64,000 nucleotides of DNA from Rhizobium ruizarguesonis (GCF_012349115.1 NZ_PQIG01000100.1:124001-188000); one strand, 5' to 3'; positions 1 through 7,837 are shown, counted from the first letter of the stretch. Translations and numbers: made by a program. Notes: generated by a model not told the origin, from the letters alone.

Positions 1-47
1 CATCGGTCGAAGGCCTCGATGAGACGGGCGCAACCATAGCGCATTGA
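1..47 (+). CDS. lon: 3' end of an upstream gene, probably lon
   Basis: An open frame enters from the left edge and ends at a TGA at 45-47. The last visible residues are SVEGLDETGATIAH. They are too short and too variable to identify by themselves. The Lon call rests mainly on context: an ATP-dependent Lon protease gene lies directly upstream of the HU gene in many proteobacteria, and a strong terminator follows here before hupB. The other two frames also stop within the first 50 bases, so the frame is not certain. Confidence 0.4.
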   Translation, partial: SVEGLDETGATIAH

Positions 48-94
48 GTGGCCTTTGCCACATTTATGCCCAATTGGCGCAAAACACGGAAAAA

Positions 95-120
95 GGCTGG
101 CGGAAACGCCAGCCTTTTTT
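95..120 (+). terminator. Rho-independent terminator after the upstream gene
   Basis: Perfect 8-bp stem GGCTGGCG/CGCCAGCC (95-102 and 107-114) with a GAAA tetraloop, followed directly by six T. It separates the upstream gene from hupB. Confidence 0.9.
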
Positions 121-253
121 GTGAAAACGTCATGTAGACGCTTGCTTTTCCTTGATTTGCAGGGCTTTTGGGTTTTCGGCGGGCCTGATGAAACCTATTC
201 TGCGCCTAGCTTACTTTTGAGTCGTTTCATACCATTTAGAAAGGGGTGGAAAC

Positions 254-529
254 ATGAACAAGAATGAACTCGTGTCCGCAGTAGCCGAAAAGGCAGGACT
301 GACGAAGTCTGACGCGGCTTCCGCTGTTGACGCGGTTTTCGACGTTGTCCAGGCTGAACTCAAGAACAAGGGCGACATTCGCCTCGCGGGTTTCGGCAGC
401 TTCACCGTTTCTCATCGTGCCGCAACGAAGGGCCGTAACCCGTCGACGGGCGCTGAAGTCGACATTCCGGCTCGCAACGTGCCGAAATTCACGCCCGGCA
501 AGGGCCTGAAGGACGCCGTCAACGGCTGA
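254..529 (+). CDS. hupB: DNA-binding protein HU (HU-beta type)
   Basis: A 91-residue nucleoid protein that bends and compacts DNA as a dimer. The whole chain matches the HU/IHF family: an N-terminal helical dimerisation region (MNKNELVSAVAEKAGLTKSD), the GFGSF turn at residues 46-50 and the DNA-binding arm around RNPSTG at 61-66. Length is typical for HU. The ATG is preceded by an AAGGGG-like ribosome binding site (about 240-246). A terminator lies on each side (95-120 and 581-607), so it is probably transcribed alone. HU rather than IHF is favoured by the short C-terminus and the lon-side context. Confidence 0.95.
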   Translation: MNKNELVSAVAEKAGLTKSDAASAVDAVFDVVQAELKNKGDIRLAGFGSFTVSHRAATKGRNPSTGAEVDIPARNVPKFTPGKGLKDAVNG

Positions 530-580
530 TCTGATATTATCCGTCAGCCGGAAACGAGACCGGTTGTGCAGGATTTGAGA

Positions 581-607
581 GGGGTTCGGCTTTGCCGGAC
601 CCCTTTT
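581..607 (+). terminator. Rho-independent terminator of hupB
   Basis: A 10-bp stem with one G-T wobble (581-590 GGGGTTCGGC with 594-603 GCCGGACCCC), a 3-nt loop and a TTTT tail, 52 bases after the hupB stop. Confidence 0.85.
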
Positions 608-655
608 GCTTTGGCTAGCCTTGCTGTCGCCCGGGCTTTGATCTACGACGTTTCT

Positions 656-804
656 GTTCTCAGGGCGGGGTGAAACTCCCCACCGGCGGTAAGGGTTTCG
701 GCTCGAGCCCGCGAGCGCCTGCTCTCGTGTCCAAGCGGGGGAAGGGCCAGCAGATCCGGTGCGATTCCGGAGCCGACGGTAAAAGTCCGGATGGAAGAGA
801 ATGA
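656..804 (+). promoter_or_regulatory. FMN riboswitch (RFN element)
   Basis: All conserved RFN blocks are present in order: CAGGGCGGGGTGAAACTCCC at 661-680, ACCGGCGGTAA, the AGCCCGCGAGC block near 716, GATCCGGTGCGATTCCGGAGCC (754 on), GACGGTAAAAGTCCGGATG and the closing GAAGAGAATG strand. The element senses flavin mononucleotide and usually represses riboflavin synthesis or uptake genes. The next gene on this strand is a DMT-type transporter, matching a riboflavin importer. No clear terminator follows the aptamer. A short GGCGG/CCGCC hairpin near 820-836 could act in gene control. Confidence 0.95.
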
Positions 805-883
805 GTGTCGGTCGTGCAAAGGGCGGGGATCCGCCATGTCGCTCGTGTCCGTGCCTCATGCGTCCTGATTTATGTTGGTCCCA

Positions 884-987
884 CTGCATAATTCCTTAAA
901 TCGGAATCGATTTAAGGATAAAATTATGCAGCGATTTAAAGTGCTACAGCGTCCTTTGCGCGTCTGAAAAGACGCGCGGCGCTGTAG
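884..987 (+). repeat. Rhizobial palindromic intergenic repeat, two hairpins
   Basis: Two adjacent inverted repeats. The first (884-931) pairs CTGCATAATT with AATTATGCAG and CTTAAATCG with CGATTTAAG. The second (944-987) pairs CTACAGC with GCTGTAG and contains GCGTCT/AGACGC around a GAAA loop. From memory this resembles an intergenic repeat common in Rhizobium genomes. It lies between the FMN riboswitch and its gene, so the mRNA leader carries it. It is a different family from the repeats at 5282, 5913, 32763, 37318, 46525 and 62743. Confidence 0.75.
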
Positions 988-992
988 TTTGG

Positions 993-1901
993 ATGAAAGA
1001 CATGAATCAGACTTCCCTTGCAGTCTCGCCGTCCCGCGCCGTTGTCGGTGCCATCTGGATGGTGCTTGCCGGCATTGCCTTTTCGCTTCTCAACGTCGTC
1101 ACCCAATGGCTGACGATGAAGCTTGCCTTTCCCTCGGCGTCGGCAGCTTTCTGGCAATATGGCTTCGCCTTCCTGTTTTCGCTGCCGTTCCTTAAGAGGC
1201 TCGGCCTTGCGGCGATGCGCACGGACTATCCCTGGCGTCACCTCGTGCGCGTCGCGCTTGCCGCGCTCGGCGTCGAAGCTTGGGTCGCGGGCCTTGCCGC
1301 GGTGCCGATCTGGCAGGCGATCGCACTGGTGATGACCTCGCCCTTCTTCACCATTCTGGGCGCCCGGCTTTTCCTGGGTGAGCGCGTCGGCCCGGCCCGC
1401 TGGGCTGCGACGGCTGCGGGTTTCACCGGAGCGATGATCATCCTGCAGCCATGGTCGGACGGCTTTGGCTGGGCGGCTCTCTTGCCTGTGCTTTCGGCGC
1501 TGCTGTGGGGCGCCTCGTCGCTGATCACCAAGAGCCTGACGGGTATCGAACGACCGGAGACGATCACCGTCTGGCTGCTCGTTCTGCTGACGCCGATAAA
1601 TGGCGGGCTGGCGCTTGCGGCAGGCTTTGCAGTGCCGACGGGCGCAACCCTTGCCCTGTTCCTGCTGGCGGGGCTGCTGACTGCCGCAGCGCAGTATTTC
1701 CTGACGCTCGCCTATGCAGCCGCTGATGCCGCCTATGTCCAGCCGTTCGACGATCTGAAGCTGCCGTTGAACGTACTGGCGGGTTGGCTGTTCTTCGGTT
1801 ATGCGCCGGCGGGTTATCTCTGGCTGGGAGCGGCTCTCATCCTGTCTGCTTCGCTGTTCATCATGCGAAACGAGATGCGCCGGGAGCGCAAACCAGCCTG
1901 A
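993..1901 (+). CDS. ribN: Riboflavin transporter RibN, DMT/EamA family
   Basis: A 302-residue inner-membrane protein with about ten hydrophobic segments arranged as two EamA repeats (roughly residues 14-145 and 155-290), typical of drug/metabolite transporters. EamA proteins transport many substrates, but the FMN riboswitch about 190 bases upstream points to riboflavin. RibN of Rhizobium leguminosarum is a known DMT-type riboflavin importer preceded by an RFN element. Start choice is uncertain: ATG at 993 (MKDMNQTS) or ATG at 1002, and neither has a strong Shine-Dalgarno. The coding region is flanked by an intergenic repeat upstream and a Pho box downstream that belongs to the next gene. Confidence 0.85.
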   Translation: MKDMNQTSLAVSPSRAVVGAIWMVLAGIAFSLLNVVTQWLTMKLAFPSASAAFWQYGFAFLFSLPFLKRLGLAAMRTDYPWRHLVRVALAALGVEAWVAGLAAVPIWQAIALVMTSPFFTILGARLFLGERVGPARWAATAAGFTGAMIILQPWSDGFGWAALLPVLSALLWGASSLITKSLTGIERPETITVWLLVLLTPINGGLALAAGFAVPTGATLALFLLAGLLTAAAQYFLTLAYAAADAAYVQPFDDLKLPLNVLAGWLFFGYAPAGYLWLGAALILSASLFIMRNEMRRERKPA

Positions 1902-1926
1902 CGTGATCAGGTGCAAAATGCCGCAT

Positions 1927-1944
1927 CTGTCATGCCTCTGTCAT
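1927..1944 (+). promoter_or_regulatory. PhoB binding site (Pho box)
   Basis: CTGTCAT-GCCT-CTGTCAT: two perfect 7-bp direct repeats spaced by four bases, exactly the rhizobial Pho box form. It lies 53 bases before the chosen start of the exported phytase/esterase-like gene. It overlaps an in-frame upstream ATG at 1943, which argues that this ATG is not the start. Confidence 0.85.
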
Positions 1945-1996
1945 GCCGCGCGCGCAGAAAACTCCTGTTTCGAATGTTCGACACATGGGGGATTTC

Positions 1997-4195
1997 ATGA
2001 CAATTTCATCGCGCAAGGCAGTGCTCGCTGCCGTGCTTCTCGCATCCGTTGCTTTTCCGGCCGCGGCCGAACCGGTTTTCAACCGCATCGCTTCCTTCCC
2101 GGTCGCAGAGAACCTGCCGGCTGACAAGGACAAGCTGTCGGTGAGCTCCGCCGAAATCATCACCGCGACCGACGACGGCAACACGCTGATCTATAGCGAC
2201 AGCCCGCTCGGCGCGATCGGCTTCATCGATATTACCGATGCCAAGGCACCGAAGGCCGGCGGCGCGGTGATGATGGACGGCGAGCCGACATCGGTCACCT
2301 CCAGCGCCGGCAAGGCGCTCGTTGCTGTCAACACCTCCGAAAGCAAGGCGAAGCCCTCGGGCCGTCTCGCGATCGTCGACGTGGCGACCAAGAAGATCGA
2401 GAACACCTGCGATCTCGGCGGCCAGCCGGATTCGATCGCCCTCAACAAGGACAAGATGCTCGGCGCCATCGCAATCGAAAACGAGCGCGACGAAGACGTC
2501 AATGACGGCAAGATCCCGCAAATGCCGCCCGGCGACCTCGTCGTCTTCCAGGTCAAGAACGGCACCGTCGATTGCGGCACTATCAAGCACGTGGCGCTGA
2601 CCGGGCTTGGCGGCGTCGCCCCTGAAGATCCGGAGCCGGAATTCGTCGCCTTCAACGGCCTGAACGAAATTGCTCTGACATTGCAGGAGAACAATGAGAT
2701 CGTCATCATCGACGCCAACACGGCTGACGTGAAGACGCATTTCTCCGCCGGCAGCGTCGATCTTTCCGGCATCGACACCAAGCGTGACGGCGCCCTGAAA
2801 TTCTCGGGCGAAGCCAAGGGCGTGCTGCGCGAGCCCGACGCCGTGAAGTGGCTGGACGACAACCGCCTCGTCGTCGCCAATGAAGGCGACTACCAGGGCG
2901 GCTCGCGTGGTTTCACCATCTTCGACAAGACGGGCAAACTTCTCTACGAATCAGGCGCCTCCTTCGAACGCGCCGTTGCCCATATCGGCCACTATCCGGA
3001 AAGCCGTTCGGGATCGAAGGGCGTCGAGCCGGAAGGCCTTGAAGCCGCCAAGTTCGGCGACGATCAGTATTTCTTCCTGCTCGCCGAGCGTGCTTCGGTC
3101 GTCGGCGTTTTCAAGGATACCGGCGCCGATCCCGAACTCATCCAGCTCTTGCCGTCGGGCATTTCGCCGGAAGGCGCGATCGCCATTCCCGCGCGTAATC
3201 TTTTTGCGACCGCCAACGAGCTCGACCTCGGCAAGGACGGCGGCGCGCGCTCGCATGTGATGATCTACGAGCGCTCGGAAGGCGAAAAGGCCTATCCGCA
3301 GATCGTCTCTGCCGAAAAGGACGGCAATCCGATTGGCTTCGCAGCCCTTTCGGGTCTCGCCGCCGTTCCGGGCAAGCCGGGCATGCTCTACGCCGTCAGC
3401 GACAGCGTTCTGGGCTCGCAGCCGACGATCTACACGATCGATGCCAGCAAGAAGCCGGCCGTCATCACCGACGCCCTCGTCGTCAAGCGTGACGGCGCCC
3501 CGGCCCAGAAGCTCGACATCGAAGGCATCGCGGCTGCTGCCGATGGCTCCTTCTGGCTCGCCTCGGAAGGTTACAGTGAGCGTCTCGTCCCGCACGCGCT
3601 CTACAACGTCAATGCCAAGGGCGAAATCAAGGCCGAGGTCGCCCTGCCGAAGGAGCTCGTCGCCAACGAAATCCGTTACGGCTTCGAAGGCGTGACCATT
3701 GTCGGCACCGGCGACGACACCACGCTCTGGATGGCGGTCCAGCGCGAGTGGAGCGACGACGAGAAGGGTTTCGTCAAGCTCGTCTCCTACAATCCGAAGA
3801 AGAAGGAATGGGGTGCTGTGCGCTATCCGCTCGACAGGACGGAAAGCGGCTGGGTCGGTCTGTCGGAAATCTCGGCTCAGGGCGACAGCGTCTTCATCAT
3901 CGAGCGCGACAACCTCGTCGGTGATGCCGCCAGGCTGAAGAAGCTCTACAAGGTCGCGATATCGGACCTGAAGCCCGCCAAGCTCGGCGGTGAACTGCCG
4001 GTCGTCAAGAAGACTGAAGCCCATGACTTCCTCGGCGAACTGAAGTCTGCCACCAACGGCTATGTGCTGGACAAGCTTGAAGGCTTCACCTTCGACGCGT
4101 CGGGCAAGCCCTACGCGGTCACCGACAATGACGGCGTCAGCGACTCCTCCGGCGAGACCCTGTTCTTCCCGGTTGACCTGGTCGGCACCAACTGA
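1997..4195 (+). CDS. Exported esterase-like phytase-family protein
   Basis: A 732-residue protein with a Sec signal peptide (MTISSRKAVLAAVLLASVAF then PAAA, cleavage expected near residue 24). The first half (about 30-430) looks like a beta-propeller of the type seen in alkaline-phosphatase-like surface proteins. The second half (about 440-715) matches the esterase-like activity of phytase domain, with FEGV and YAVTDNDG-type blocks. Probable role is periplasmic phosphate ester handling. The perfect Pho box upstream supports induction on phosphate starvation. The frame is open from 1943, but that ATG overlaps the Pho box, and only the 1997 start leaves a proper signal peptide at the N-terminus. 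The exact substrate cannot be read from sequence. Confidence 0.8.
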   Translation: MTISSRKAVLAAVLLASVAFPAAAEPVFNRIASFPVAENLPADKDKLSVSSAEIITATDDGNTLIYSDSPLGAIGFIDITDAKAPKAGGAVMMDGEPTSVTSSAGKALVAVNTSESKAKPSGRLAIVDVATKKIENTCDLGGQPDSIALNKDKMLGAIAIENERDEDVNDGKIPQMPPGDLVVFQVKNGTVDCGTIKHVALTGLGGVAPEDPEPEFVAFNGLNEIALTLQENNEIVIIDANTADVKTHFSAGSVDLSGIDTKRDGALKFSGEAKGVLREPDAVKWLDDNRLVVANEGDYQGGSRGFTIFDKTGKLLYESGASFERAVAHIGHYPESRSGSKGVEPEGLEAAKFGDDQYFFLLAERASVVGVFKDTGADPELIQLLPSGISPEGAIAIPARNLFATANELDLGKDGGARSHVMIYERSEGEKAYPQIVSAEKDGNPIGFAALSGLAAVPGKPGMLYAVSDSVLGSQPTIYTIDASKKPAVITDALVVKRDGAPAQKLDIEGIAAAADGSFWLASEGYSERLVPHALYNVNAKGEIKAEVALPKELVANEIRYGFEGVTIVGTGDDTTLWMAVQREWSDDEKGFVKLVSYNPKKKEWGAVRYPLDRTESGWVGLSEISAQGDSVFIIERDNLVGDAARLKKLYKVAISDLKPAKLGGELPVVKKTEAHDFLGELKSATNGYVLDKLEGFTFDASGKPYAVTDNDGVSDSSGETLFFPVDLVGTN

Positions 4196-4228
4196 GCCCA
4201 CCAACTGACCTTGACGGATCGATAATAT

Positions 4229-4264
4229 GCAAATGGCCGGGCGAAAACCCGGCCATTTGCATTT
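4229..4264. terminator. Bidirectional terminator between convergent genes
   Basis: A 13-bp perfect stem GCAAATGGCCGGG/CCCGGCCATTTGC (4229-4241 and 4248-4260) with a 6-nt loop and ATTTTG after it. It serves the phytase-like gene and possibly the aldo/keto reductase gene converging from the other side. Confidence 0.8.
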
Positions 4265-4279
4265 TGGAGTGTTGGACGC

Positions 4280-5266
4280 CTACCAGCGCTGATGCACATG
4301 CGGCGCGATCAGCCGCCCATAGATCTCGCGCGTTGCCGCCATGAGGTCGGCCGAAAGCGGCGCAAGGTCGGCCGCGGCCGTGTTGGCCCTGGCTTGCTCG
4401 CCATTGCGGGCACCGGGGATGACGACGGTGACGGCATCGCTCATCAGGATCCAGCGGAGCGCGAAGGCGGCCATGGTCGCGCCCGCGGGCACCAGCTTGC
4501 GCACCTCTTCCACCGCCTGCAGGCCGACCTCGAAGGGCACGCCGGCAAAGGTCTCGCCGACATCGAAGGCTTCGCCGTTGCGGTTGAAATTGCGATGGTC
4601 GTCGCTGGCAAAATGTGTGTCCCGGGTGATCTTGCCGGAGAGAAGACCGCTTGCGAGCGGCACACGGGCGATGATCGCCACATTCCTGCGGCGTGCTTCC
4701 TGGAAGAACAGGTGATCGGGGCGCTGGCGGAAGATGTTGTAGATGATCTGGATGCTGACGACGCCGGGATATTCGATCGCCTTCAGCCCGTCCTCGACCT
4801 TTTCGACGCTGACGCCGTAACCCTTGATCTTGCCGGCCTTCTGCAGCGCGTCCAGGCCCTCGAAGACCTCCGGCTGGTAAAGCACGTCGCGGGGCGGGCA
4901 GTGGAGCTGCACGAGGTCGAGACTGTCGACGGCAAGATTCGTCAGGCTGCGGTCGATGAAACCTTCGAGATTAGCCTTGGTGTAACCTTCCGCGACATGC
5001 GGGTTGAGGCGGCGGCCCGCCTTGGTGGCGACCATCGGGCGCTTGCCCGCACGCGACTTCAGCACGTCAGCAATGATCTTTTCCGAGCGGCCGTCGCCAT
5101 AGACGTCCGCCGTGTCGATGAATGTCATGCCGGCATCGAGCGCGGCATTCAGCGCCGCGCGTCCGTCGGCCTCGCTGATATCGCCCCAGGAGCCGCCGAT
5201 CTGCCAGGCGCCGAAGCCGACATTGGTGACGGTGAAGGCCATGCGGCCAAAAGCATGGTGTTTCAT
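4280..5266 (-). CDS. Aldo/keto reductase
   Basis: A 328-residue cytosolic NADPH-dependent oxidoreductase of the AKR superfamily. The catalytic tetrad is visible: Asp51 and Tyr56 in FIDTADVYGDGRSE, Lys82 in VATKAG and His122 in LVQLHCP. The C-terminal IPGARNGEQARANTAA block is the cofactor-binding end. Length fits the family. The substrate is not predictable; rhizobial relatives act on sugars and small aldehydes. The ATG is preceded by AGGGAGGA on the minus strand. The gene converges with the phytase-like gene and is divergent from the cupin gene, with a palindromic repeat in its upstream region. Confidence 0.88.
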   Translation of the reverse strand: MKHHAFGRMAFTVTNVGFGAWQIGGSWGDISEADGRAALNAALDAGMTFIDTADVYGDGRSEKIIADVLKSRAGKRPMVATKAGRRLNPHVAEGYTKANLEGFIDRSLTNLAVDSLDLVQLHCPPRDVLYQPEVFEGLDALQKAGKIKGYGVSVEKVEDGLKAIEYPGVVSIQIIYNIFRQRPDHLFFQEARRRNVAIIARVPLASGLLSGKITRDTHFASDDHRNFNRNGEAFDVGETFAGVPFEVGLQAVEEVRKLVPAGATMAAFALRWILMSDAVTVVIPGARNGEQARANTAAADLAPLSADLMAATREIYGRLIAPHVHQRW

Positions 5267-5281
5267 GAAAAATCCTCCCTA

Positions 5282-5390
5282 CTGCATGTCGCCCGGAAGT
5301 ATTGCATCGGTTCCGGACAACGACATGCATAAAAACAAAGAGCCAAAGCACGTCGCATGATTCAAGCAAGATGCGACGCGCTGATGAAAG
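5282..5390 (+). repeat. RIME-like palindromic repeat, copy 1
   Basis: Left hairpin GCATGTCG...CGACATGC (5285-5329), then ATAAAAACAAAG, then a right hairpin around GCACGTCGCATGATTC/...GATGCGACGCGC. The same architecture occurs at 5913, 32763, 37318 (inverted), 46525 and 62743. It lies between divergent genes. Confidence 0.75.
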
Positions 5391-5510
5391 GCAATGGCAC
5401 TATCAGCCAGGTGACACCGCGGCAATTGTCGATCCGGCTTTGATTGGTCGCCCCGATGAAATATCGTTCTGCTACAAGGCTTCAACCGCATGAATGAAAA
5501 AGGAAAGATC

Positions 5511-5912
5511 ATGGAGATCAAACCTGTCGGCTCTCGCCCCTCGACGAAGCCACCGGCCGACTATTTCACCGGCGCCGTTCGCCAGGATCCGCTGATGGAA
5601 ACGCCGGCGCCGGCACGGGCGAGGGCGGTCTCCGTCACCTTCGAACCCGGTGCCCGCACCGCCTGGCATACGCATCCGCTCGGCCAGACGCTGATCGTGA
5701 CATCAGGCAAGGGCCTCGCCCAGAGTTGGGGAGAGGACATCCGCGAGATCCGTGCCGGCGATACCGTCTGGTTCGCGCCGGGCGAAAAACATTGGCATGG
5801 CGCGGCCCCGGATACGGCGATGACGCACATCGCCATCCATGAGGCGCTGGAAGGCAATCACGTCGACTGGATGGAAAAGGTCAGCGACGAGCAATATTCC
5901 GGCCAAGCGTAA
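5511..5912 (+). CDS. Cupin protein, manganese hydroxynitrile lyase-like
   Basis: A 133-residue single-domain cupin. The metal ligands are in the pattern known from the Granulicella cupin (R)-hydroxynitrile lyase: His53, His55 and Gln59 in WHTHPLGQ, and His94 in GEKHWHG. N-terminus and overall length also agree with that protein as I recall it. A true cyanide-releasing role in a Rhizobium is doubtful; small cupins of this group often have unknown substrates. The start at 5511 is chosen because AAGGAAAG lies just before it; an in-frame ATG at 5490 would add seven residues. The gene is flanked by palindromic repeats on both sides. Confidence 0.8.
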   Translation: MEIKPVGSRPSTKPPADYFTGAVRQDPLMETPAPARARAVSVTFEPGARTAWHTHPLGQTLIVTSGKGLAQSWGEDIREIRAGDTVWFAPGEKHWHGAAPDTAMTHIAIHEALEGNHVDWMEKVSDEQYSGQA

Positions 5913-6016
5913 AGCATGTCGCGCAAAAGTGTGCAGCGGTTTTGCGGTGAAGACATGCGCAAGACCAAAGACCTAAAGCGCGTGAAGCGAATCTGAAAGA
6001 TCGCGCCGCGCTTTAG
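5913..6016 (+). repeat. RIME-like palindromic repeat, copy 2
   Basis: Begins right after the cupin stop. Contains GCATGTCGCGC...GTGCAGCGGTTTTGCGG...GACATGC, then AAGACCTAAAGCGCG, ending CGCGCTTTAG. It fills the gap between the convergent cupin and methyltransferase genes, where no ordinary terminator is seen. Confidence 0.8.
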
Positions 6017-6021
6017 ACTGA

Positions 6022-6627
6022 TCAAAGCCGCTTCAGGCAATAGGAAAAATGCGCGTGCGATTCGACCGTCAGGAACTCGAATTGCCAGCCGTAATCCTTG
6101 CAGAATTTGGTGACCGCCTCGACGACGCCGTAGACGATCGGCTTGACCGTATTGCCGGTGCAGAAATCATGCCCGGCAATGCGCCCCGTCCGCTTCACCT
6201 TCTTTTCGCAGAGCAGCAGTTCCTGCCAGGTGAGCTCGAAGGAATGATCGGTATCGATATAGGCCCAGTCGAGGAAATCGTCCTCGAATTCGGCAAGCTT
6301 CTCGAGCGATGTGCCTTGCATCAGATGCAGCCGGCCGGCCTCGATCTCGGCCGCGAAATTCGTGTGGATCGCGTCGAGCCCGGAGCTGTAGCGATCCATC
6401 GACCAGGGATCGATGAGATAGAGCTGCGCCGGGCGATTCTTTTCCAGGACCTCCGCCGTATATTCGCCGAAGGCTGCCCCGACTTCGACGCCGATGCCGC
6501 CGTTCGGGATCCGATAAAGCAATTCGCCGCGATCCGGCAGCAATCGGGCGTTTTCCATATGATGGGCGTTGAGCGGGGTGCGCGGCATGCTCGCCCGGAG
6601 CGCCTGCCTTTCTTCACGTGTCTTCAT
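6022..6627 (-). CDS. Class I SAM-dependent methyltransferase (Methyltransf_24-like)
   Basis: A 201-residue protein. The N-terminal third has the SAM-binding motif I as GIGVEVGAAFGEYT, followed by the acidic end of strand 2 in LYLIDPWS. A later YIDTDHSFELTWQEL block is typical of Methyltransf_24 proteins, where it resembles YIDGDHSYE. The substrate is unknown. The start MKTREERQ at 6627 is chosen rather than the much longer upstream open frame, because a Pho box lies at 6701-6718 upstream of it and the motif spacing fits. Phosphate-starvation control is inferred. It converges with the cupin gene. Confidence 0.72.
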   Translation of the reverse strand: MKTREERQALRASMPRTPLNAHHMENARLLPDRGELLYRIPNGGIGVEVGAAFGEYTAEVLEKNRPAQLYLIDPWSMDRYSSGLDAIHTNFAAEIEAGRLHLMQGTSLEKLAEFEDDFLDWAYIDTDHSFELTWQELLLCEKKVKRTGRIAGHDFCTGNTVKPIVYGVVEAVTKFCKDYGWQFEFLTVESHAHFSYCLKRL

Positions 6628-6700
6628 CTCTGATCTCGGGATTGCGGGCGACTGACGGCCCTGATGCGGTTTGACGGGAAGGTAGGAGCAGCCGGCACCG

Positions 6701-6718
6701 ATGACAACCGCATGACAG
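6701..6718 (-). promoter_or_regulatory. Probable PhoB binding site, one mismatch
   Basis: Read on the minus strand: CTGTCAT-GCGG-TTGTCAT, matching the rhizobial Pho box except for one base. It lies 74 bases before the methyltransferase start and is oriented toward that gene. It is also about 75 bases before the divergent gene at 6793, in the less usual orientation. Confidence 0.65.
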
Positions 6719-6792
6719 GAATTTGCTTCTTTCGAACAAACCGCTAAGTTCCATCTGTGAACTGACGAAAAAGCCTCGGGAGGAGCGATTTC

Positions 6793-7146
6793 ATGAGACG
6801 CATGTGGCCTGAAGAATTCAACACCATCATCAGCGGAGCTGAGGAGGTGATGTTGGAAACACCAGCCGAGGCCGGCGAAGCGCCGCTGCAGCGCAAGGCG
6901 CTGAAGGCGCGAATCACCATGCAGGATTACGAGCGGATCTGGCCGCTCGCCGAGATGCGCTTCCGGCTTGGCGAAAGAGATGGCAAGGCCATCACGCTGA
7001 TCACCACCAACCCCCACTATCATCCCTGGCACCCGAAGGACGGCGGCAGCGTCGATTCCATGTCGGACAGTGGCCGCCATTACAAGACGGATTATCTCGT
7101 CGTGCACTTCCTGCTCGACGACGTGAAGGAAACGTCTCCCGCCTGA
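6793..7146 (+). CDS. Hypothetical protein
   Basis: A 117-residue soluble protein with no signal peptide or membrane segment. I do not recognise a family. A strong ribosome binding site (GGGAGGAG) precedes the ATG, and codon use looks like its neighbours, so it is probably real. The C-terminal half is rich in His, Tyr and Asp (NPHYHPWHPKDGG, RHYKTDYLVVHF), which might bind metal or nucleic acid, but this is only an impression. Divergent from the Pho-box methyltransferase; followed by the glutathione peroxidase gene 132 bases later. Confidence 0.7.
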   Translation: MRRMWPEEFNTIISGAEEVMLETPAEAGEAPLQRKALKARITMQDYERIWPLAEMRFRLGERDGKAITLITTNPHYHPWHPKDGGSVDSMSDSGRHYKTDYLVVHFLLDDVKETSPA

Positions 7147-7278
7147 GGTGCTGAGGCCCGGTGCGGCCGGAAGCCGCACCGGCGTCCTGTGGAAGCCAAG
7201 TTGATCCCGACGCTGATGACAACAGCGGCGATATCGCTAAGCTTAGCGAAACATATCCTTACGAAATTGGAGGTTCCC

Positions 7279-7827
7279 GTGACGGGCAACGTGCTGGATA
7301 TCCCGGTCAAAACAGTGGATGGTCGTGAGACCACGCTCAACGAATACAAGGGCAGGGTGCTCTTGGTCGTCAATGTGGCCTCGAAATGTGGGCTGACAGT
7401 CCAATATGAGGGGCTGGAAAAGCTCTATGGGGAAAAGCGCGAGCGCGGCTTCGTCATCGCCGCCTTTCCCGCCAACGACTTCAAGGGCCAGGAGCCCGGC
7501 ACCGACGCCGAGATCCTCGATTTCTGCACCAGCACCTACGACGTCACCTTCCCGATCTTCTCGAAGATTTCGGTCAAGGGCGAAGCCCAGCACCCGCTTT
7601 ACCGCCAACTGACCAAGTCGGGCGTGAAGACGACGGGCGACGGCCCGATGCGCGAACGCTTGAAATCCCACGGGATGACCGGCAGCGATGAGGACGACAT
7701 CCTCTGGAACTTCGAAAAATTCCTGATCGGCCGCGACGGCAAAGTCGCCGCCCGCTTCGCGCCTGACGTGACGGCGGATGATTCGCGGCTGGTTTCGGCG
7801 GTGGAGAAAGAACTGGCGAAGGCATGA
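7279..7827 (+). CDS. Glutathione peroxidase family protein
   Basis: A 182-residue thiol peroxidase of the GPx/BtuE family that reduces peroxides in the cytosol. The peroxidatic cysteine is Cys37 in NVASKCGLT. The FPANDFKGQEPGT block corresponds to the family FPCNQF motif, with Cys and Gln replaced by Ala and Asp. The LWNFEKFLIGRDG block holds the conserved Trp-Asn. The start is the GTG at 7279: GGAGG lies 7 bases before it and the protein then begins TGNVLDIPVKT as its relatives do. The longer frame from 7189 is not supported. Thioredoxin rather than glutathione is the likely electron donor. Confidence 0.88.
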   Translation: MTGNVLDIPVKTVDGRETTLNEYKGRVLLVVNVASKCGLTVQYEGLEKLYGEKRERGFVIAAFPANDFKGQEPGTDAEILDFCTSTYDVTFPIFSKISVKGEAQHPLYRQLTKSGVKTTGDGPMRERLKSHGMTGSDEDDILWNFEKFLIGRDGKVAARFAPDVTADDSRLVSAVEKELAKA

Positions 7828-7837
7828 ATAGTAGGGG

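Noticed and set aside
936..1916. 326-codon open frame antisense to ribN
   Set aside because: Arg- and Gln-rich shadow frame; ribN has the transmembrane pattern and the riboswitch.
1943..1996. Longer N-terminus for the phytase-like protein
   Set aside because: The upstream ATG lies within the Pho box and would bury the signal peptide behind 18 polar residues.
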